Shown here: piece after piece, positions 53,830 through 62,047 of the stretch
Layout of the letters: each line of letters begins with the position of its first letter
How positions within the stretch are numbered: the stretch's first letter is position 1
NCBI RefSeq assembly: GCF_030518235.1
Contig: NZ_JAULSA010000005.1
Location: forward strand, 124,001 to 188,000
DNA: 64,000 bases
Reading direction: 5' to 3'
Source of the DNA: Saccharibacillus sp. CPCC 101409
Lineage (GTDB): Bacteria; Bacillota; Bacilli; Paenibacillales; Paenibacillaceae
Notes under the pieces: model-generated
Database searches by the model: none
Seen by the model: the letters and a program-made list of their open reading frames with translations, nothing else
What the model was told of the DNA's origin: nothing
Program-made: the position numbers and the translations under genes

Positions 53830-55506
53830 TCAGGCAAACCGGCGCAGTTCCGCGCAGGCGGCCTCGTAAGCGCCGCCCAGCTTCGGCAGCACATCCAGCG
53901 CTTCGTTCGTCGCTCCTTCGCGCAGGGCGTACTCGACGCGTTCGAGCAGTCTGGCGAAATAATCCACTCCCAGGCTCAGACTGCCGGATTTCAACTGGTG
54001 CGCGGCGCGCATGCCGCTTTCGCATTCCCCGCGCCGAATCAGCTCTTCGAGCATTTCCAATTTGCCCGGCGTTTCCTGCTCGTACGTTTCCAGCAGCATG
54101 CGGAAGATTTCCGGTTCTTCCCCTTCGTCCAATTCGAGAATATCTCGCACGACCCTGGAATCGAGCGCTTTATCCGACGCTCTCGGCAGCCATTTGTGCA
54201 GCGCCGCTTCGAGCGCTTCCAGGCTGACCGGCTTGCTCAGAAAATCGTTCATGCCCGCTTCCAGGCAGGCTTCACGTTCGCGGTCGAGCGAATCTCCCGT
54301 CAGCGCGACAATCGGCACCGGACGCCGCATCTCGTTTTGCTCCAGCTCCCGGATTCGCCGCGCGGCTTCCGTCCCGTCCATCTCCGCCATATGATTGTCC
54401 ATCAGGACGATCGCATACGGACGGCTCCGGTACGCTTCGACGGCTTCTGTGCCGTCTCCGACGATTTTCACCGATTCGAAGCCCAGCTTCTTGAGCTGCA
54501 TACGGATAACCCGGCAGTTGATCGGATTGTCTTCCGCCACCAGTATCGGTACTTCTTCGCCCGTTACGCCGAATACGGATACCGCTCTGAGCGCTCCCTG
54601 CGCGCGCGAAGTCTTGTCCGCCGCGGCCAGCGGCAGTTCGAACCAGAACGTCGAACCGTGTCCTTCCAGGCTGTCGACGCCGATACGGCCCCGCATCGCT
54701 TCGGCCAGCGATTTGCAGATCATCAGTCCGAGGCCCGTGCCCGATTGGGCTTTGCCCGCTTCGGTCTGCGAATAGGGTTTGAACAGCTTGATAACGTTTT
54801 CCCGTGAAATGCCGATGCCGCTGTCGCTCACTTCAAAGCGCAGTACGCCCGGCGCCTCAGGGGCCGGGCGTACGTTCAAACCGATCGTTCCGTTCTCGGT
54901 AAACGTGTTGGCGTTGTTGATCAGATTGATCAGGATCTGCCGGATGCGCACCGGATCGCCCATCAGCCGATCGGCGACCTCCGGCGCGACTTGGTGATGC
55001 AGGCGGTTGTTCTTGGCGCGCGCACGCGGTTCCAGCAGCTGCACGGCGTGGCTGACCACTTCGCGCATATCGAACGGTTTCTCTTCGATATCGAGCGCGC
55101 CCGCTTCGATCTTCGACAGATCGAGCAGATCGTTGACCATACCGAGCAGAAGCGTCGCCGATTCTTCGACCAGCTCGGTCCAGTTCCGCTGCTCCGCGCT
55201 CAGTTCGCTGCCGCGCAGCAGCTCGGTCATGCCCAGGACGCCGTTCATCGGCGTTCTGAATTCGTGGCTGATCATCGCCAGAAAACGGTTCTTCGCTTCG
55301 TTCGCCCGCTGCGCTTCGCGTCCCGCTTCGACCAGTTCGGCGTTGCTTTTGGCCAGCATGCGCTGAAGCGTGACGAGCTCGCCGTTCATCGCCGTAAACT
55401 CGCTCAATACCCGGTCTTCGTCGGCCTGTCCGCGCACGATGCGGTCGTTCAGCTGCTCGATCGTCGCGCGCAGCCGCCGGATCTCGATCTGCGGATCAGC
55501 TTCCAA
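53830..55506 (-). CDS. Soluble hybrid histidine kinase (HisKA-ATPase-receiver-Hpt)
   Basis: The protein of 558 residues starts with a coiled coil (1-70) and has no membrane or sensory domain. HisKA: H81 in [14 protein letters not shown]. ATPase: N198 in [23 protein letters not shown]. Receiver at about 320-435: phosphoacceptor D370 in [13 protein letters not shown], lysine in FLSKPVS. Hpt: H503 in [10 protein letters not shown]. The start is a TTG at 55506, 8 bases behind AAGGAGG, overlapping the end of the B12-binding gene by 11 bases. I infer that the B12 protein supplies the missing input. No response regulator with an output domain is adjacent, so the final target lies elsewhere. Confidence 0.93.
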   Translation of the reverse strand: MEADPQIEIRRLRATIEQLNDRIVRGQADEDRVLSEFTAMNGELVTLQRMLAKSNAELVEAGREAQRANEAKNRFLAMISHEFRTPMNGVLGMTELLRGSELSAEQRNWTELVEESATLLLGMVNDLLDLSKIEAGALDIEEKPFDMREVVSHAVQLLEPRARAKNNRLHHQVAPEVADRLMGDPVRIRQILINLINNANTFTENGTIGLNVRPAPEAPGVLRFEVSDSGIGISRENVIKLFKPYSQTEAGKAQSGTGLGLMICKSLAEAMRGRIGVDSLEGHGSTFWFELPLAAADKTSRAQGALRAVSVFGVTGEEVPILVAEDNPINCRVIRMQLKKLGFESVKIVGDGTEAVEAYRSRPYAIVLMDNHMAEMDGTEAARRIRELEQNEMRRPVPIVALTGDSLDREREACLEAGMNDFLSKPVSLEALEAALHKWLPRASDKALDSRVVRDILELDEGEEPEIFRMLLETYEQETPGKLEMLEELIRRGECESGMRAAHQLKSGSLSLGVDYFARLLERVEYALREGATNEALDVLPKLGGAYEAACAELRRFA

Positions 55507-56605
55507 ATTCGTAGCCTCCTTCCGCTCCCGCCTCCCCGAACGCTCCGGATTTCAGTTCGAGCAGCCGAGCCGCTACGGAAAGCGCCGCGTCCGCGTCCGG
55601 CGCGTATCCGTCCGCTCCCACCTGTCTCCAGAGCGACGGATCGACGTTGAACGGCAGGCCGCCGGCCATGATCTTGACGCCGGCCAGCCGTTCGTCCGCC
55701 CGGATTCGGGCAATCCATTTCTTCATTAAATGCACATGGAACGTCATCGTGGCCGACAGCGCGACCACATCGGTTCCCCGCTCCGCGATTTCGTCGAGCA
55801 GCTTCTCTTCCGAAATGCCCGTTCCGAGGTAACAGGTATCCCAGCCCTGCATTTCGAACAGGTCCGTCAGCATGCGCAGACCGATCTCGTGCATCTCGCC
55901 GCCGACGCAGGCCGACAGAAGCTTGCCGCCGCCTTTGCCGGACACCGCGACGATCCAGTGCGGATACAACCTGGACATGGCGCTCTGCGTCACGGCCGTG
56001 CAGTAATGCTCCTGCGCCACCGTAATCCGCTGCGTCTGCCACAGCCGCCCCACTTCGTACTGGGTCGCCTGGAACATATACAGATAGATATCGCGAATGC
56101 TCTCGCCGCGCGCGATCAGCCCGTCGACGACGTCGTAGGCGCGCTGGCGGTCGCTATCCAGCAGAGCATCCAGATAGGCTCTGGCTTCGTCGACCAGACG
56201 CTGCCGGTCGGTCAGGAACGAAGGCACTTCCGCCGGCTCCGCCGTCCGCAGGATGCCCATTTCCAGAATCCGGACCGTCCGGTCCGTAAATTCGTCGCGG
56301 ACCGATTCCCGGACCCGGCCCAGAATCAGCTCCAGCTTGATTCGAATATCTTTTTCCGTCAGCCCGTATCCGGCAAGCAGCTGCTTGAGCCAGCCGATGT
56401 AATGCACGAACAGCGCGGGGCTGTCCATAATCACGCCTTCGACCAGATAGTTGAGCGTATAGACCGTATCGCGGCGAGACTTTTCAAAGCCCGGCCGTCC
56501 GTAGCGTTCCATCAGGTCCGGCTGCAGCCGATACTGTTCTTCCGTCACGGCAAGCGCGAGCTCGTCGATTCGTTCAAACAATGCGGTTCCGTCGCTTATT
56601 GTCAT
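55496..56605 (-). CDS. Cobalamin-binding protein with CarH-like photoreceptor motif
   Basis: The 369-residue protein has an unassigned helical N-terminal domain (1-130). A four-helix B12-binding cap follows (about 132-215), then a Rossmann-type cobalamin-binding domain (about 225-350). The cap carries W189 ten residues before E199 and eleven before H200 (VGRLWQTQRITVAQEHY), the W-E-H spacing of CarH, where the histidine becomes the upper cobalt ligand after light. The lower ligand is H239 in GGEMHEIGLRM (E/DxHxxG). There is no MerR domain, unlike CarH. The ATG at 56605 follows GCGAGGGA. It heads the operon with the kinase. Light sensing is inference; cobalamin binding is well supported. Confidence 0.88.
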   Translation of the reverse strand: MTISDGTALFERIDELALAVTEEQYRLQPDLMERYGRPGFEKSRRDTVYTLNYLVEGVIMDSPALFVHYIGWLKQLLAGYGLTEKDIRIKLELILGRVRESVRDEFTDRTVRILEMGILRTAEPAEVPSFLTDRQRLVDEARAYLDALLDSDRQRAYDVVDGLIARGESIRDIYLYMFQATQYEVGRLWQTQRITVAQEHYCTAVTQSAMSRLYPHWIVAVSGKGGGKLLSACVGGEMHEIGLRMLTDLFEMQGWDTCYLGTGISEEKLLDEIAERGTDVVALSATMTFHVHLMKKWIARIRADERLAGVKIMAGGLPFNVDPSLWRQVGADGYAPDADAALSVAARLLELKSGAFGEAGAEGGYEFGS

Positions 56606-56626
56606 GCCTATCCCTCGCTTTAGAGG

Positions 56627-56666
56627 CGAAAAATGCGCCTGCGTCCCATCGCCGCGCGCATTTTCG
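56627..56666 (-). terminator. Terminator between GNAT and the B12 gene
   Basis: CGAAAAATGCGC (56627-56638) pairs with GCGCATTTTCG (56656-56666). On the minus strand the right half is followed by TTTTTCG. It separates the upstream acetyltransferase from the B12-kinase operon. Confidence 0.7.
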
Positions 56667-56773
56667 TATACCTCGTGTGTGATCTGTCCTTGAAGTCCGT
56701 CCCTCTGAACTCACGGCTCCATCTTGACACAACCGGAAGAGATAAGCAACTTGACAGCGGCGAAAGCGCGGAT

Positions 56774-57394
56774 TTACCGGCTTTCCGACTGCCCCATGCC
56801 GCCGATTCCGCCGTAACGCTCTTCCCACTCTTCGCGCAGAACGCCCATGCGAATCGAATCGTACAGCTCGCCGCGAACGATCCGGCAGCGCCGCATCCGC
56901 CCTTCGAGCTGCATGCCGATCCGCTCCGCGGCCCGCATCATGCGCGCATTGCCCGACCAGGTGGTGATGCCGACTCTGGGCACATCGAGATGCGCGAACA
57001 GGTAATCGACGTACAGCCGAAGCGCTTCCGTGCCGCTGCCTCGGCTCCATGTCGTCGAGCGATACAGCAAAATGCCCGCTTCGAGCCAGTTGGACGGTTT
57101 GTGCTCCCAGTAGGAAGTCACCACGCCCAGCGTCTCGCCTTCTTTGGTTTCGACGAGCAGACGCGGTTCCCAGGGCAGGTTCCGCGCTTTGATGCGTTCG
57201 TAATTCTCGACAAACTCTGTGCAAGTTTCCTCGTGCTCTTCGTCTTTGTAATACGGTCCGTCCCATTCGGTCCACTCGCGATCCTCGATCGTGTACTGCA
57301 GCGCGTAAAGCTCCTCGTAATCGGTCGGCGTTACGCTGCGCAGCCTCACCTGCCCGCCTTCGAGTACCGTCGTGGCAAATTCGGATCTGTTCAT
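56774..57394 (-). CDS. RimJ/RimL-type GNAT acetyltransferase
   Basis: The 206-residue protein belongs to the acetyltransferase_3 group: VRLRSVTPTDYEELYAL at the start, LEAGILLYRSTTWSRGSGTEALRLYVDYLF (strand and acetyl-CoA loop) and TTWSGNARMMRAAERIGMQLEGRMRRCRIVRGELYDSI at the end. Such enzymes acetylate protein N-termini, amino acids or antibiotics. The ATG at 57394 follows AGAGAGGAAG. It is a single gene between rpiA and the B12 operon. Confidence 0.9.
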   Translation of the reverse strand: MNRSEFATTVLEGGQVRLRSVTPTDYEELYALQYTIEDREWTEWDGPYYKDEEHEETCTEFVENYERIKARNLPWEPRLLVETKEGETLGVVTSYWEHKPSNWLEAGILLYRSTTWSRGSGTEALRLYVDYLFAHLDVPRVGITTWSGNARMMRAAERIGMQLEGRMRRCRIVRGELYDSIRMGVLREEWEERYGGIGGMGQSESR

Positions 57395-57490
57395 ATTAAT
57401 AATGTCTTCCTCTCTGTGTTCGGAGTAGGGCGGGTCCCTGCGGACCTTGCCGTCTTTCTATGAAAGCTACCCGGAATCGGAAAGGATCTA

Positions 57491-57537
57491 AGCGGCTTGT
57501 CCCGATCGGATATTCGATTCAGGCGAGACAAGCCGCT
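57491..57537 (-). terminator. Hairpin overlapping the rpiA stop codon
   Basis: AGCGGCTTGTC (57491-57501) pairs perfectly with GACAAGCCGCT (57527-57537), which overlaps the rpiA stop codon. The loop contains a smaller hairpin. The T-tract after it is weak, so it may instead protect the mRNA 3' end. Confidence 0.6.
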
Positions 57538-58204
57538 AACGTCTTAGCGTTTGGACGCTGCCGTCTTCGCGGCCGACCACGACCGTATGGGCCATGGATA
57601 CGAACAAGCCGTTCTCGACCACGCCGGGGATATCATTGAGCTTCGCATGCAGCGCCGCCGGGTCCGGGATCGCTTCCGCGCGGCAGTCGGCGATGTAGTT
57701 GCCGTTGTCCGTGACGTACGGCTGATCGCCGTCCATGCGCAGGCCCGGATTCAAGTCCAGGCTTTCCAGCGCTTCCAGCGTCCATTCGTGAGCGAACGGA
57801 ACGATCTCGACCGGCAGCGGAAATTGTCCCAGCGTGGACACCATCTTGTTCTCGCCGACGATCACGATCATGCGGTCGCTGCGCGCCGCCACGATCTTCT
57901 CGCGCAGCAGCGCGCCGCCGCCGCCTTTGATCAGCTCCAGGTTGTCGTCCACTTCGTCCGCTCCGTCGACGGTGATATCGATCCGCTTCACTTCCGCAAA
58001 CGGCACGATAGGAATGCCCAGTTCCCGCGCCTGCTCTTCCGAACGTTTGGAAGTGGCGACCGCGCGTATTTGCAGTCCTTCTTTGACCCGTTCGCCCAAT
58101 TTTTCAATCGCATAATAAGCCGTTGATCCCGTTCCGAGACCGACCGTCATTCCGTCTGTAATTTCTTCTACCGCCTGTTCGGCAGCCAACTTTTTCGTAT
58201 TCAT
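57536..58204 (-). CDS. rpiA: Ribose-5-phosphate isomerase A
   Basis: RpiA interconverts ribose 5-phosphate and ribulose 5-phosphate in the pentose phosphate pathway. Motifs: VGLGTGSTAYYAIEKL (phosphate loop), ITVDGADEVD (catalytic Asp), LIKGGGGALLREKIVA (catalytic Glu) and SDRMIVIV. The length is 222 residues. The ATG at 58204 is 8 bases behind GGAG; the longer frame upstream is not likely translated. An exact TGTCGAA heptamer lies 19 bases before the start. Confidence 0.96.
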   Translation of the reverse strand: MNTKKLAAEQAVEEITDGMTVGLGTGSTAYYAIEKLGERVKEGLQIRAVATSKRSEEQARELGIPIVPFAEVKRIDITVDGADEVDDNLELIKGGGGALLREKIVAARSDRMIVIVGENKMVSTLGQFPLPVEIVPFAHEWTLEALESLDLNPGLRMDGDQPYVTDNGNYIADCRAEAIPDPAALHAKLNDIPGVVENGLFVSMAHTVVVGREDGSVQTLRR

Positions 58205-58222
58205 ATGTACCACTCCGTCCGA

Positions 58223-58638
58223 TTCGACATTTTGATAAAAAGCCTTGCACATCCATTTTAGGCAATTGTTATGTCCAGTACAACGGTTTTATCGATTTGC
58301 ATACTTTTTCGAACGAAAAATTCAAGCTTGTCTAGAAAGAAAAAAGGATATTTGTCGAAAAAAATCACTTTTTATCGCTTTTTTGTGATTTCTTTATTGA
58401 ATTGTGTAAAATTTTAAAGCTTCCTACCGATATAGAATTATGTAGATAATAATCGAAAATTGTCATATAGGGAGCGATGAAAGCTATGTTTCGACAAATT
58501 GCACGCAAATCTATTTTGAGCCTTTCTATTTTCTCGGCGGTTTTGTTCGGCAATGTCGAAACATCTGCGCATAAAAACGACATTTCAAATGTCGAAACTC
58601 TCTTTTCCGCTTCGGCCGTGTCGATCGATTCTTCGACA
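58223..58638. promoter_or_regulatory. Cluster of six Spo0A-box-like heptamers
   Basis: The exact heptamer TGTCGAA, the known Spo0A box, occurs at 58353-58359, 58554-58560 and 58590-58596 on the plus strand and at 58223-58229, 58490-58496 and 58632-58638 on the minus strand. By chance about 0.05 would be expected in this length on both strands. Three lie inside the first 55 codons of the subtilase gene and one covers its start. Around 58579-58595 the sequence forms a perfect palindrome (CGACATTT-C-AAATGTCG). Confidence 0.65.
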
Positions 58639-59667
58639 ACCGACACGGTTCGGACGCAAAGCGCGGACAGCCTGACCGACGACTCTTCCGCAGCCGCCGC
58701 TTCCGCGTCCGCCAAGATCCGGCAGGGTTCGTGGGGGTACGACGCAATCGGCGCTTCCGAAGCGCGCGCGGCCGGTTATACCGGCAAAGGCGTCAAGATC
58801 GCGATTCTGGATACCGGCATCTCCGCCGCTTCGGGACTCAAAGTCAGCGGCGGCGTATCGACAGTCGATTACACGACTTCCTATAACGACGATAACGGTC
58901 ACGGCACATTCGTCGCCGGCATTATCGGCGCCAAAAACAAAGCGTTCCAGGGCATCGCGCCCGACGCTTCGCTGTACGCGGTAAAAGTCATGGATCAAGA
59001 CGGCAACGGCTCCGTCGACTCGCTGGCGCGCGGACTGCAGTGGGCGATCGACAATCGCATGAACGTGATTAACCTGTCGCTTTCTTTCCCGGAAGAATCG
59101 CAGTCGATCGACCAGCTGCTGCAAAAAGCGTCCGATCTCGGCATCGTCGTCGTCGCGGCCGCCGGCAACTCGGGCAGCGCGGACGGCTCCGCCGACACGA
59201 TCCAATACCCGGCCAAATCTTCGCTGACCATCGCGGTGGCCGCCGTCGATTCGAACCTTGCGCGCGCCGCTTTCTCGGCTACCGGATCGAGCGTCGATCT
59301 GGCCGCGCCGGGCATGGGCATCGTCAGCACAAGCGTATCGGGCAAATACAAGATCGGCGAAGGCACCTCCACCGCGGCACCGTTCGTCACTGCGGCGGTG
59401 GCGGTACTGAAACAGGCTTATCCCGATCTGACAGCTGCCCAGATCCGCTCCGCGCTGCAGCAGAGCGCCGTCGATCTCGGCGCAAGCGGCCGCGACAGCC
59501 AGTACGGATACGGACTGCTCTCGTTCGACCGTTTGTTCGGCAAAAATTCGGTTATCGCCCAGGCTCCGGCTTCTGCGGCAGGTTCCTTTTCCGCCAAATC
59601 GACTGCCGTCAAATCGCCGGCCGCCCGCGCTTCGCAAAGCGTAAAAGCATCCGGAAGCACGTTCTAA
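58477..59667 (+). CDS. Secreted subtilisin-like serine protease (S8)
   Basis: The 396-residue protein has a signal peptide (about 1-31, RKSILSLSIFSAVLFGNVETSA) and a short serine-rich propeptide of about 50 residues. The S8 catalytic domain follows at about 85-355. The triad is D112 (IAILDTGIS), H142 (NGHGTFVAGI) and S298 (GEGTSTAAPFV, instead of the usual GTSMAAP); the oxyanion residue is N231 (AAAGNSG). A low-complexity Ala/Ser/Lys tail ends it. The ATG at 58477 is close to GGGAG; the ATG at 58486 is an equally likely start. It is monocistronic with its own terminator. Control by Spo0A is suggested by the heptamer cluster. Confidence 0.93.
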   Translation: MKAMFRQIARKSILSLSIFSAVLFGNVETSAHKNDISNVETLFSASAVSIDSSTTDTVRTQSADSLTDDSSAAAASASAKIRQGSWGYDAIGASEARAAGYTGKGVKIAILDTGISAASGLKVSGGVSTVDYTTSYNDDNGHGTFVAGIIGAKNKAFQGIAPDASLYAVKVMDQDGNGSVDSLARGLQWAIDNRMNVINLSLSFPEESQSIDQLLQKASDLGIVVVAAAGNSGSADGSADTIQYPAKSSLTIAVAAVDSNLARAAFSATGSSVDLAAPGMGIVSTSVSGKYKIGEGTSTAAPFVTAAVAVLKQAYPDLTAAQIRSALQQSAVDLGASGRDSQYGYGLLSFDRLFGKNSVIAQAPASAAGSFSAKSTAVKSPAARASQSVKASGSTF

Positions 59668-59681
59668 GCGGCAAACATCGA

Positions 59682-59720
59682 AAAGAACCTTCATCCCGTG
59701 CGCCGGAATGAAGGTTCTTT
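59682..59720. terminator. Bidirectional terminator between subtilase and DinB-fold gene
   Basis: AAAGAACCTTCAT (59682-59694) pairs perfectly with ATGAAGGTTCTTT (59708-59720). It lies between convergent genes. Confidence 0.9.
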
Positions 59721-59771
59721 GACGTTTGCGGGCCGGCGCGACCGGCTCGGTCCGGTTCGGGCTTTGCGCTT

Positions 59772-60341
59772 CTACCAGCCCGAGCGTTCGCGCAGCGCGG
59801 CAATATGCGCCGTATGATGGCGGCTGTGCCAGGAGTAATGCGAGGTCTGCGCGTCAAGGCGCGTCCATTCGTCATTCTCCGGATGATAGAAGGTGCGCTG
59901 CCACTGTTCGGGCGTCAGCGACTCCAACTGGAACGTCCAGCGCGTATGCAGGCCGCGCAGCAGAATCAGCGACGCGCCGACGGCCAGCGTCGAAGCGTCG
60001 GGCAGCTTCGCCCAATCCGATTCTTCGTACGGCTTGATCGTCGGACCGTCTTCGGTCAGCGCGAACTTCAGTCTGAGATAAGCGTTCATATGGCTGTCGG
60101 CCAGATGATGCACGACCTGACGCACCGTCCAGCCGCCTGGGCGGTACGGGGTGTCCAGCTGTTCTTCGCTCAGTCCTTCGATCGCTTCCTCGAGACGGTC
60201 GGGCAGGCGCCGGATATCTTCGATCCAGGCTTCCAGCCGCTCCGGATCGTCCTGACCGCCGGGCGCTTCGTATCTCCCGATCGGATAGCGCAGATGCTCC
60301 GACTGTTCGCTTTCCGGGGTCTGCGGGGTTTGTTCGCTCAT
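59772..60341 (-). CDS. YfiT/BstA-like DinB-fold metal-dependent protein
   Basis: The 189-residue protein resembles Bacillus YfiT: LRYPIGRYEAPGGQDDPERLEAWIEDIRRLP, then GGWTVRQVVHHLADSHMNAYLRLKFALTED. Three histidines fit the DinB-fold metal site (VVHHLADSH and HYSWHSRHHTAHIAAL). Members are called metal-dependent hydrolases or bacillithiol S-transferases. The ATG at 60341 follows AAGGAGG. It starts 37 bases after fumC and may be co-transcribed with it. Confidence 0.9.
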   Translation of the reverse strand: MSEQTPQTPESEQSEHLRYPIGRYEAPGGQDDPERLEAWIEDIRRLPDRLEEAIEGLSEEQLDTPYRPGGWTVRQVVHHLADSHMNAYLRLKFALTEDGPTIKPYEESDWAKLPDASTLAVGASLILLRGLHTRWTFQLESLTPEQWQRTFYHPENDEWTRLDAQTSHYSWHSRHHTAHIAALRERSGW

Positions 60342-60378
60342 CGCCAGTCCTCCTTTTGAACCCAAAGTCTGCTTTGAA

Positions 60379-61755
60379 TCAGATCATTTTCTTCGGATCG
60401 ACATAACGGTCGAATTCTTCTTCGGTCAGCAGCCCGGTCGACAGCGCCGCTTCTTTGAGCGAGGTGCCTTCCTTGTGGGCTTTCTTGGCGATCTTCGCCG
60501 CATTCTCGTATCCGATATACGGATTGAGCGAGGTAACGAGCATCAGCGAGTTGCTCAGGTTGTGCTGGATCTGGTCGAGGTTGGCTTCGATGCCGACCGC
60601 GCATTTGTCGTTGAACGCCAGAATCGCGTCCGCGAGCAGGTTGACGGACTGCAGGAAATTGTAGATCAGCACCGGCTTGAACACGTTCAGTTCGAAGTTG
60701 CCCTGGCTGGCGGCAAAGCCGATCGTCGTATCGTTGCCGAATACCTGCGCCACGACCATGGTCATCGCTTCCGACTGGGTCGGATTGACTTTGCCCGGCA
60801 TGATGGAACTGCCCGGTTCGTTCTCCGGGATAGTCAGCTCGCCCAGGCCGCTGCGCGGGCCGCTGGCCAGCCAGCGCACATCGTTGGCGATCTTCATCAG
60901 ATCGGCCGCCAGCGCTTTGATCGCGCCGTGCGCGTACACCGCTTCGTCGTGGCTGGTCAGCGCGTGGAATTTATTCGGCGCGGACGTGAACTTGGCCTGT
61001 ACGAACCCGGAGATATACTCCGCCGTCCGGCCGCCGAATTCCGGATGCGCATTGATCCCCGTGCCGACCGCGGTGCCGCCGATCGCCAGCTGCTTCATAT
61101 GCCGGGCGCTTTCCTTGATCATCGTGCCGCTTTTCTCCAGCATGGCCGACCAGCCGCTGATTTCCTGTCCCAGCGTCAGCGGCGTCGCGTCCTGAAGATG
61201 CGTGCGTCCGATCTTGATAATGTCTTTGAAGTCTTCCGACTTCTCGTCGAACGTCGCTTTGAGCACCGCGACGGCCGGCAGCAGCTTGTCTTCGACCGCG
61301 ATTACGCCGGCGACGTGCAGCGCCGTCGGGAACGTATCGTTGGAGCTCTGCGACATATTGACGTCGTCGTTCGGATGCAGGCGCGCTTCGCTGCCTTTCT
61401 CTTCGAGCAGCTGGTTGCCCCGGCGCGCGATGACTTCGTTGACGTTCATGTTGGACTGGGTGCCGCTGCCCGTCTGCCAGACCACCAGCGGGAAATGTTC
61501 GTCCAGCAGTCCTTCCAGGATTTCGTCGGCCGCTCCGGCGATCGCGCCGGCTTTTTCTTCGGACAGCTTGCCGAGGTCTTTGTTGGCGAGCGCCGCCGAT
61601 TTTTTCAAAATAGCGAAGGCACGAATGATTTCGGACGGCATCTTCTCCTGGCCGATCGGAAAGTTTTCTTTACTGCGCTGCGTCTGCGCCCCCCATAGTT
61701 TATCCGCGGGCACTTTCATTTCCCCAAGCGTATCTTTTTCGATCCGGTAATCCAA
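60379..61755 (-). CDS. fumC: Class II fumarate hydratase
   Basis: FumC interconverts fumarate and malate in the citric acid cycle. The catalytic signature [15 protein letters not shown] is present, with [14 protein letters not shown] and [16 protein letters not shown]. The start is TTG at 61755 (458 residues) behind AAGGAGGAG, giving the typical N-terminus [28 protein letters not shown] longer frame from 61815 has no binding site. A cre-like motif overlaps the probable -10 box. With sucCD it is the second citric-cycle locus here. Confidence 0.96.
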   Translation of the reverse strand: MDYRIEKDTLGEMKVPADKLWGAQTQRSKENFPIGQEKMPSEIIRAFAILKKSAALANKDLGKLSEEKAGAIAGAADEILEGLLDEHFPLVVWQTGSGTQSNMNVNEVIARRGNQLLEEKGSEARLHPNDDVNMSQSSNDTFPTALHVAGVIAVEDKLLPAVAVLKATFDEKSEDFKDIIKIGRTHLQDATPLTLGQEISGWSAMLEKSGTMIKESARHMKQLAIGGTAVGTGINAHPEFGGRTAEYISGFVQAKFTSAPNKFHALTSHDEAVYAHGAIKALAADLMKIANDVRWLASGPRSGLGELTIPENEPGSSIMPGKVNPTQSEAMTMVVAQVFGNDTTIGFAASQGNFELNVFKPVLIYNFLQSVNLLADAILAFNDKCAVGIEANLDQIQHNLSNSLMLVTSLNPYIGYENAAKIAKKAHKEGTSLKEAALSTGLLTEEEFDRYVDPKKMI

Positions 61756-61799
61756 TTCCGTCTCCTCCTTCGTCGCTCTCACAAAATAGTCGCAATCCA

Positions 61800-61815
61800 A
61801 TTGTAGCGTTTTCAA
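61800..61815 (-). promoter_or_regulatory. Possible fumC -10 box with overlapping cre-like site
   Basis: On the minus strand TTGAAAACGCTACAA (61815-61801) matches the CcpA cre consensus WTGNAANCGNWNNCW at all but one position. TACAAT (61805-61800) could be the -10 box. The distance to the TTG start is about 45 bases. A good -35 box is not seen. The other bases of the fumC-GNAT gap hold nothing recognisable. Confidence 0.5.
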
Positions 61816-62047
61816 GAGTCAAAAAGAAAGGTTTCCGCCAAACTTTTTATCCGCTTCCGCACGACTGCCTCATAGCCCGATTCCGGAAAAGCGCCGCCCG
61901 CCCTCTTTCTCCGCCTTGCCGCCGGGCCGCAGCACGCGCTATAATCGGCAGTTATACAGGACTGTCGGACGGCAAAACCTTCGAAATCGGAAAGGAAGAC
62001 TGTAAAATGTCTCATTCGATCTCAGACCCTCTGCGGCTTGCGCGCGC

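Noticed and set aside
56606-56773. Cobalamin riboswitch before the B12-binding gene
   Set aside because: The leader is short and holds a simple terminator hairpin; no B12-box-like element was seen.
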